DNA of 20,131 nucleotides from Myxococcales bacterium (GTDB taxonomy: Bacteria > Myxococcota_A > Polyangia > Polyangiales > JADJMO01). Location: assembly GCA_021783935.1 (NCBI GenBank), contig JAJXTK010000021.1, positions 1 through 20,131 on the forward strand. The letters are read 5' to 3'. Each line of letters begins with the position of its first letter. Position 1 is the first letter of the stretch. The position numbers were made by a program, and so were the translations under genes. Below are positions 15,387-20,131 of the stretch, piece by piece. Under the pieces are notes generated by a model, which was given only the letters and a program-made list of their open reading frames with translations, was not told the origin of the DNA and ran no database searches.

Positions 15387-16652
15387 CTCGACGAACGCCA
15401 CCTCGTCGAGGATGAGGTACGACCCGACTTGGTAGCGCGGATCGTTCTTGGCGACGCGGACGACCGTCGTGTCGTGCACCCAGTGGTGCTCGACGTGCGC
15501 CTCCATGGTCCCCTCGGCCACGGCGCACGAGAAGACGTAATCGCCGTTGCGGATGCGCGGGAAGGTGAAGTCGAGGCTCGCGACGATCGTGTCGCCTGCG
15601 CGCCGCTTCGCGGGCCGGTAGCCGTACACGAAGCTGTTCACGTTGATGAGCTGATTGCCGTAGCTGTCCTTTAACAGCAGCCCGTAGATCAGCTGGTCGA
15701 GATCGCGCTGGAAGCGCACCTCCATGCGGAAGGAGACCTCCTCGCCCCCTTCGAGCATGCTCAGCGCGCGCCCCGTCTTCCGATCGACGAACGCGACGCG
15801 CAGGATCTCCGCGCCGCGATCGCCGAACGACGAGCACGACCTAACGTCCGTCCACGCCTCGCTCGCCTCGGCGAGCTGCTTCGGCGCCGGTGCGGCGGCC
15901 TGCTCGGTCGACGCGTCGAAGGCCATGTACGCGGTGTATTCGCGCACGACCTCCGCGGGCACGCCGTCGCGCTCGACGCGCCCGTCCTTGAGCCAGATGC
16001 AGCGATCGCAGAAGTTGAGGACCGCGCCCGTGTCGTGCGAGACGAAGAGGATGGTGACGCCGGCCTCCTTGAACGCCTTGATCTTCCGGTAGCACTTCTG
16101 CTGAAAGCGCATGTCGCCGACCGAGAGCGCCTCGTCGACGATGAGGATCTCGGGGTCGACGTGGATCGCGACGGCGAAGGCGAGCCGCACGAACATGCCG
16201 CTCGAGTAGCTCTTGACCGGCTGCCGCGCGTAGTCGCCGATGTCGGCGAACGCGAGGATGTCGGGGAGCTTCTTCTTCATCTCCTCCTCGCCGATGCCGA
16301 GGATGGCGCCGGTGAAGAAGACGTTCTCGACCCCCGTGATCTCGGGGTTGAACCCCATGCCGAGCTCGAGGAGCGCGGAGATGCGCCCCTGCACGACGAC
16401 GTTGCCGCTCGTCGGCGTGAGCACGCCGGTGACGATCTTGAGCAGCGTCGACTTGCCCGAGCCGTTCTTGCCGATGATGCCGATCGCCTCGCCCTTCGGG
16501 ACCGAGAAGCTCACGCCGTCGAGCGCGTGGAAGTCCTGGTGGTACTTGCGCCGCAGCGGGTGGATCGCCTCGAGCAGCCGGTGGCCTGGCTTGTCGTAGA
16601 GCTGATAGACCTTCGTCAGCTTCTCGACGGTGATCGACTTCGGCGTGGGCAT
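15381..16652 (-). CDS. wzt: Polysaccharide ABC transporter ATP-binding protein with C-terminal Wzt domain (423 aa)
   Basis: This is the ATPase of a Wzm/Wzt-type exporter that moves a finished lipid-linked polysaccharide across the inner membrane. The nucleotide-binding domain (about residues 5-245) has Walker A GKNGSGKST at 61-69, the signature YSSGM at 149-153, Walker B ILIVDE at 169-174 and the H-loop SHD at 205-207. After an alanine-rich linker (about 247-268) comes a beta-rich C-terminal domain (about 275-423) of the Wzt_C type, which in E. coli O8/O9a systems binds the modified non-reducing end of the chain. The extended N-terminus with a HPLRRKYHQDFHALDG insertion is typical of polysaccharide ABC proteins. 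The ATG lies 13 bases after the permease stop, giving an operon wzm-wzt. Confidence 0.93.
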   Translation of the reverse strand: MPTPKSITVEKLTKVYQLYDKPGHRLLEAIHPLRRKYHQDFHALDGVSFSVPKGEAIGIIGKNGSGKSTLLKIVTGVLTPTSGNVVVQGRISALLELGMGFNPEITGVENVFFTGAILGIGEEEMKKKLPDILAFADIGDYARQPVKSYSSGMFVRLAFAVAIHVDPEILIVDEALSVGDMRFQQKCYRKIKAFKEAGVTILFVSHDTGAVLNFCDRCIWLKDGRVERDGVPAEVVREYTAYMAFDASTEQAAAPAPKQLAEASEAWTDVRSCSSFGDRGAEILRVAFVDRKTGRALSMLEGGEEVSFRMEVRFQRDLDQLIYGLLLKDSYGNQLINVNSFVYGYRPAKRRAGDTIVASLDFTFPRIRNGDYVFSCAVAEGTMEAHVEHHWVHDTTVVRVAKNDPRYQVGSYLILDEVAFVER

Positions 16653-16665
16653 CGCTCGCGGCGCC

Positions 16666-17484
16666 TCAGAGCACGTCGGCGAAGTGCGGACGAAGCCGCG
16701 TGAAGAGCGCGTAGCCGATCACGTGCAGCCCGAGCGCGATCGCCCAGAAGTAGAGCGACAGGTGCGGCTTCTGCCAGAACCAGCGGCCGACGAGCAGGCT
16801 GTCGCGCATGCCGTCTACCAGGTAGTAGAGCGGGTTGAGCTTCAGCGCCCACCGAAAGCGCGCCGGCGCGTTGCCGAGCTGCCAGGCGACCGGCGTGAGC
16901 CAGAAGATGAACTGGATGCTCACCGCGATGGCGTTGTTCAGGTCGCGCAGGAACACGGTCAGCGAGGAGGTCGCGAGCGAGATACCCGACATGAGCACGA
17001 GCGTCGCGGCGACGTAGTACGGCACCTGCAGCCAGTAGAGGTTCGGCCGAAAGCCGCTGAAGGCGACGATCAGCATCACCGCGACGAGCACCACGCCGTG
17101 GGTCATCGCCGCGGAGGCGAGCTTGATCGCGGGGACCAGCGTGACGTCGAAGACGACCTTCTTGACCAGGTAGCTGTACTCGACGAGCGAGTTGGTGGCC
17201 GTCAGCAGCGCGTCGGCGAAGTAGAACCACGGCACGATGCCGGTGATGAGCCACAGCACGAAGGGGATGCGCCCGAGCGCCATCGGCTTGAAGCCGACGG
17301 AGTAGATGAACAGGTACATCAGGATCGTCAGCAGCGGCTGCGCGAACGCCCACACGAAGCCGAGCAACGAGCCCGAGTGGCGCGCCTTGAAGTCACGCGT
17401 GGCGAGCTGGCGGATGAGCCCCCGGTGACGGACGACGTTGGCGAGATAGGTCTGCATCGCGCGAAAGCGCGCGTACCGAATCAC
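16666..17484 (-). CDS. wzm: Polysaccharide ABC transporter permease, Wzm-type (272 aa)
   Basis: This is the inner-membrane permease (ABC-2 family) partnering the downstream ATPase. It has an N-terminal amphipathic segment (RQLATRDFKARHSGSLLGFV), the hallmark interfacial helix of Wzm-type permeases, then about six membrane segments. They include FAQPLLTILMYLFIYSVGF, the WLITGIVPWFYFADAL segment and IQFIFWLTPVAW. The late LNPLYYLVDGMRDSLL motif is characteristic of polysaccharide and teichoic-acid exporters. Its length is normal. The GTG at 17484 gives 272 aa; an ATG at 17457 gives 263 aa and fits the family N-terminus equally well. Neither has a strong Shine-Dalgarno sequence. It lies 44 bases downstream of the PpsR-like gene, with a hairpin between them. 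Confidence 0.92.
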   Translation of the reverse strand: MIRYARFRAMQTYLANVVRHRGLIRQLATRDFKARHSGSLLGFVWAFAQPLLTILMYLFIYSVGFKPMALGRIPFVLWLITGIVPWFYFADALLTATNSLVEYSYLVKKVVFDVTLVPAIKLASAAMTHGVVLVAVMLIVAFSGFRPNLYWLQVPYYVAATLVLMSGISLATSSLTVFLRDLNNAIAVSIQFIFWLTPVAWQLGNAPARFRWALKLNPLYYLVDGMRDSLLVGRWFWQKPHLSLYFWAIALGLHVIGYALFTRLRPHFADVL

Positions 17485-17491
17485 GGCGCGA

Positions 17492-17511
17492 ACCCCGTGG
17501 CAACGCGGGGT
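17492..17511. promoter_or_regulatory. 8-bp-stem hairpin between the PpsR-like gene and wzm
   Basis: ACCCCGTG (17492-17499) pairs with CGCGGGGT (17504-17511) around GCAA, a GNRA-type loop on the plus strand, with one T-G wobble. On the minus strand, the transcribed one, the wobble becomes a C-A mismatch, so the hairpin is weaker there. It has no T-run. It could mark an RNA-processing or attenuation site between the two genes, or be incidental. Confidence 0.3.
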
Positions 17512-17528
17512 GTCGGCTCACGCGAGGT

Positions 17529-18380
17529 TCAAAGCAACCCGCCCGCCGCCGCGCGCGCCTTGACCTCGTCGCGGTTGCGGAGCGTCTCGAGGATGATGAC
17601 CGCGGTCTCCTCGATGGCGCGCCCGGTCACGTCGATGACGGGCCACTGCGGGTGCTTGCGGAAGATCGCCTGCGCGAACTCGAGCTCCTCGCGCACGTGG
17701 TCGCGCAGGCCGTAGTTGGTGTCGACCGGCATGCCGAGCTGCTTGAGGCGCGCGCGTCGGATCTGCACGAGCTGCTCGAGCGCGATGGTGAGCCCGACGC
17801 ACGCGTCCTGCGGCGCCTCGTCGACCTCGGGGGGCGGCTCGACGCCGAGCACGATCGGGTAGTTCGCGACCTTCAGGCCGCGCTGCGCGAGGAGCGTCGA
17901 GAGGGGGGTCTTGCTGGTGCGCGAGACGCCGAGCAGCACGAGGTCGGCCTTGCGGAAGTTGCGCGGCTCGCGGCCGTCGTCGCTCTTGACGGCGAACTCG
18001 ACCGCCTCGATGCGGCGGAAGTACTCGTCCGACAGCGGCAGCATCGCGCTCGGCAGGTTGATCGGCTTCTGCTCGAGGAAGCTGCCGATCTTCGCGATGA
18101 GCGAGCCGATGAGATCGACCGGCTCGACCTTGAGCTCGTAGCTGGTCTGGTGAATGAACTCGCGCATCTCGGGCGCGACGACCGTGAAGAGCACGAGCGC
18201 GCGATCGGCCGCGGCGCGCTCGAGGATCGCGCGCGCCCCCTCGGGCGTGCGCACGCGCGTGTGCAGGCGGATCTGCACCCCCGCGCCGGGGAACTGGAGC
18301 AGCGCGGCGCGCACGACCTTCTCGGCGGTCTCGCCGGTCGAGTCGGAGAGGATGTCGACGAAGTGGGGGGGGCCTTCCAT
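17529..18380 (-). CDS. PpsR/PDRP-like bifunctional kinase/pyrophosphorylase (283 aa)
   Basis: This belongs to the DUF299 family, whose members (PpsR, plant/bacterial PDRP) reversibly phosphorylate a threonine of PEP synthase or pyruvate, phosphate dikinase using ADP, and reverse this by phosphorolysis. The N-terminal family motif SDSTGETAE is at 12-20. HTRVRTPEGARAIL follows, and the P-loop-like signature GVSRTSKTPLS is at 151-161. NYPIVLGVEPP and TNYGLRDHVREELEFA are further family segments. The length is usual. It regulates the pyruvate/PEP node in the cytoplasm and is not part of polysaccharide export, though it is upstream of wzm in the same direction. The target enzyme is not in the window, so PpsR and PDRP cannot be separated. 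Confidence 0.92.
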   Translation of the reverse strand: MEGPPHFVDILSDSTGETAEKVVRAALLQFPGAGVQIRLHTRVRTPEGARAILERAAADRALVLFTVVAPEMREFIHQTSYELKVEPVDLIGSLIAKIGSFLEQKPINLPSAMLPLSDEYFRRIEAVEFAVKSDDGREPRNFRKADLVLLGVSRTSKTPLSTLLAQRGLKVANYPIVLGVEPPPEVDEAPQDACVGLTIALEQLVQIRRARLKQLGMPVDTNYGLRDHVREELEFAQAIFRKHPQWPVIDVTGRAIEETAVIILETLRNRDEVKARAAAGGLL

Positions 18381-18490
18381 TCGGGGTGCGTAGCCTATGC
18401 GGCCAACTGTGACGCGAATGCAAACGCTTCGAGCGCGCCGCGCTGCGTCGTGCGAGGCGCTCGGCGAGGTGTGCGCCCGACGTCGCTTGG

Positions 18491-18618
18491 CTAGCAGGGC
18501 GTTGAGAAACGGCCTGCGGGAACTGTGACAGACAGCAGGCCGTGTCGATCGCGCGGCGAGTCTCCGGTTGACGTGGGAGAGGATCGGGCAGCTCCGGAGA
18601 AGCTCAACGGCCTGCTAG
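18491..18618 (+). repeat. Dispersed 128-bp element, copy C
   Basis: This is the most diverged copy internally, with one single-base gap relative to A and B. Its terminal inverted repeats are the best of the three: CTAGCAGGGCGTTGAG against the reverse complement of CTCAACGGCCTGCTAG, 15 of 16 positions. The invariant core GGGAGAGGATCGG is kept, and so are the hairpins: AGCAGGCCGT pairs with ACGGCCTGCT, where copy B has T-A at the position that is C-G here. It ends 11 bases before the terB-like start, in the gap between divergent genes. Confidence 0.92.
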
Positions 18619-18629
18619 GCTCGCTCGAC

Positions 18630-19094
18630 ATGTCCACCTCCAAGCTCGGCTGCGACGCGTTCCTCGCGCTCGCGGCGATCGGCTGGGCCGACGGCGTGCT
18701 CGACGCGGACGAGGGGGCGGGCATCCTGCGCGCCGCGCGCGAAGAGAAGCTCTCGCCCGCCGACCTCGCGATCGTCGAGCGCGCGACCCACGAGCGCATC
18801 GACATGGCCGCGATCGATCACGCGCGCCTGTCGGCGGTGGAGCGCACCTTCCTGTACGCCTGCGCGGTGTGGCTCGCGCGCCTCGACGGGCGCGTGGACC
18901 CCGCCGAGAAGCACGCGCTGCACGATCTCGGCGACGCGCTCGGCATCCCGGACTCGGTGCGCACGCACGCCTCGGCCGCGGCGCTCGAGGTCGCGCAGCT
19001 GCCGAGCGGCGATCGCGCGGCGCGCTATGATTTCCGGCGCCTTCGCGCGCGGGTCGAGGAGCGGCTCGCGAACGCGGGGGTGACGCCGCCGTGA
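18630..19094 (+). CDS. TerB-like (tellurite-resistance/DjlA N-terminal type) protein (154 aa)
   Basis: This is a small, helical, soluble protein resembling the TerB/DjlA-N superfamily. Two similar halves carry the acidic motif of that fold: WADGVLDADE near residue 19 and LDGRVDPAEKHALHDLGDALGI near residue 90. Such D-G-x-V/L-D-x-x-E motifs are associated with metal binding in TerB. The two-motif layout and 154-aa length suit a stand-alone TerB-like protein. The ATG at 18630 was chosen because the frame upstream runs through repeat copy C; no clear Shine-Dalgarno sequence precedes it. Any upstream promoter or leader must therefore lie in or beyond the repeat. The thiolase gene starts 34 bases downstream. 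There are no other ter genes, so a link to tellurite resistance is not supported. Confidence 0.7.
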   Translation: MSTSKLGCDAFLALAAIGWADGVLDADEGAGILRAAREEKLSPADLAIVERATHERIDMAAIDHARLSAVERTFLYACAVWLARLDGRVDPAEKHALHDLGDALGIPDSVRTHASAAALEVAQLPSGDRAARYDFRRLRARVEERLANAGVTPP

Positions 19095-19128
19095 TGCCCC
19101 CTCGGCGTGGCCGGAGTATGAGCGGCGC

Positions 19129-20131
19129 ATGCTGCTCCCTCGCTCGGTCTACGTCGTCGACGCCATCAGGACGCCCATCGGTCGCTACGGCGGCGGTCTC
19201 GCCGAGGCGCGCCCCGACGATCTCGCGGCGCACGTGCTCGCGCGCGTGCTCGATCGCGCGCCGGCGCTGCGCGAGGAGCTCGGCGAGGTGATCTTCGGCG
19301 CGACCAACGGCGCCGGCGAAGACAACCGCAACGTCGCGCGCATGGCGCTCTTGCTCGCGGGGCTCCCCTTCGAGGTGCCCGGCTTCACGGTGAACCGCCT
19401 CTGCGGCAGCGGCCTCGAGGCGCTCGACCGCGCGGCGATGGCGATCGCGCTCGGCGACGTGGAGGTCGCGGTCGCCGGCGGCGTCGAGTCGATGACGCGC
19501 GCGCCGTTCTCGATGCCGAAGGCGACGTCGGCCTTCGATCGCTCGCCGCCGCCGGTCTACGACACGACGATCGGCTGGCGCTACCCGAACGAGCGCCTGG
19601 CCGCGCGCTTCCCCTTGCAGTCGATGGGCGAGACGGCCGAGAACATCGCCGACAAGTACGGCATCCGCCGAGACGAGCAGGACGCCTTCGCGCTCGAGTC
19701 GCAGCGTCGCGCGGTGGCCGCCTGGAAGGCGGGGGCGTTCGACGCGGAGGTCGTGCCGGTGCCGCTGCCGAAGAAGAAGGGGGTCGAGCCGGCGCCGTTC
19801 GCGAAGGACGAGTGCCCGCGCGAGGACTCGACGATCGAGAAGCTCGCCAAGCTCGGCGCCGCCTTCCGCAAGGGGGGCACGGTCACCGCGGGCAACAGCT
19901 CGCCGGTGAACGACGGCGCGGCCGCGGTGCTGCTCGCGAGCGAGGAGGCGGTCAAGCGCGCGGGGGTGCGCCCGCTCGCGCGCGTGGTGACCTTCGCGGT
20001 CGCCGGCGTCGATCCGAACCTCATGGGCGAGGGGCCGATCCCCGCGACGCGCAAGGCGCTCGCGCGCGCCGGCTGGAGCGTCGGCGACCTCGATCTGGTC
20101 GAGCTCAACGAGGCCTTCGCCGCGCAGTCGA
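19129..20131 (+). CDS. Thiolase / acetyl-CoA acetyltransferase family (3'-truncated by window edge)
   Basis: This cytoplasmic thiolase forms or cleaves beta-ketoacyl-CoA. The visible 334 codons start MLLPRSVYVVDAIRTPIGRYGG. The nucleophile lies in NRLCGSGLEAL (Cys92), followed by the family signature AGGVESMTRAP and DTTIGWRYPN, the latter reminiscent of 3-oxoadipyl-CoA thiolases (PcaF). SMGETAENIA, TAGNSSPVNDGAAA and the active-site VELNEAFAAQ come at the right order and spacing. The C-terminal catalytic Cys/His region is beyond the window. GGAG at 19113-19116, 12 bases before the ATG, supports the start. An out-of-frame ATG at 19118 is not used. It may be co-transcribed with the terB-like gene. 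Whether it works in fatty-acid oxidation, aromatic degradation or acetoacetyl-CoA synthesis is open. Confidence 0.93.
   Translation, partial: MLLPRSVYVVDAIRTPIGRYGGGLAEARPDDLAAHVLARVLDRAPALREELGEVIFGATNGAGEDNRNVARMALLLAGLPFEVPGFTVNRLCGSGLEALDRAAMAIALGDVEVAVAGGVESMTRAPFSMPKATSAFDRSPPPVYDTTIGWRYPNERLAARFPLQSMGETAENIADKYGIRRDEQDAFALESQRRAVAAWKAGAFDAEVVPVPLPKKKGVEPAPFAKDECPREDSTIEKLAKLGAAFRKGGTVTAGNSSPVNDGAAAVLLASEEAVKRAGVRPLARVVTFAVAGVDPNLMGEGPIPATRKALARAGWSVGDLDLVELNEAFAAQS

Noticed and set aside
18392..18397. TAGGCT as a -10 box for the PpsR-like gene (minus strand)
   Set aside because: It would be only 11 bases from the ATG, requiring a nearly leaderless message, and no -35 at normal spacing is convincing.
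18491..18618. Element resembling an integron attC site (length 57-141 bp, inverted ends)
   Set aside because: The order of the core triplets is reversed: GTT at the 5' end and AAC at the 3' end, opposite to RYYYAAC...GTTRRRY. There is no cassette array or integrase in the window.

Overview
The window is very GC-rich and gene-dense, with strong G/C third-position bias (some hand-counted 60-base lines reach about 80% GC). Most of it is a cell-surface polysaccharide locus, bounded on the right by housekeeping-type genes. The composition, the large multi-domain glycosyltransferases, a PpsR-type regulator and a beta-propeller lectin remnant would suit a high-GC deltaproteobacterium/myxobacterium-like organism. 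That is inference only; there is no rRNA or other phylogenetic marker here.

Layout. The left edge (minus strand) holds the first codons of a probable Rossmann-fold epimerase/dehydrogenase. Divergent from it are a double-GT2 glycosyltransferase (150-1880) and an ATGA-overlapping TSUP/TauE-type permease (1877-2617). Convergent to these is a Wzx-like flippase (2654-4177, minus). A 656-base gap follows, with repeat copy A and a 12-bp-stem hairpin. Next come a GT2-GT4 fusion (4834-6948, plus), dTDP-4-dehydrorhamnose reductase (6974-7852, minus), a DPM1-like GT2 (7959-8726, plus) and a chimeric GT2/GT-B-remnant/methyltransferase (8756-11038, plus). A frameshifted lectin-like remnant (about 11113-11565, minus), a 76-aa coupled small protein and a GT4 (11807-13162, minus) follow. 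Divergent from these are a SAM methyltransferase (13310-14008) and a WbsX/GH99-like protein (14013-15203). Convergent to them are the ABC polysaccharide exporter genes wzt and wzm (15381-17484, minus), with a PpsR-like kinase/pyrophosphorylase upstream (17529-18380). At the right, a TerB-like protein and a 3'-truncated thiolase run on the plus strand.

How the genes work together. GT2 and GT4 enzymes would build a heteropolysaccharide on a lipid carrier; RmlD supplies dTDP-L-rhamnose; methyltransferases and the WbsX-like protein would decorate or process it. Two export routes are encoded: a Wzx-type flippase, and a Wzm/Wzt transporter whose ATPase carries a C-terminal domain of the kind that recognises a finished chain.

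The most unusual structure is a 128-129-bp dispersed element present three times in the same orientation (4432-4560, 15166-15294, 18491-18618). It has terminal inverted repeats, TA-flanked ends in two copies, a predicted two-hairpin fold with some compensatory changes, and an invariant 13-base core. One copy supplies the last codons of the WbsX-like gene; another ends 11 bases before the terB-like start codon. No transposase or RAYT gene is in the window, so a mobiliser would have to be elsewhere.
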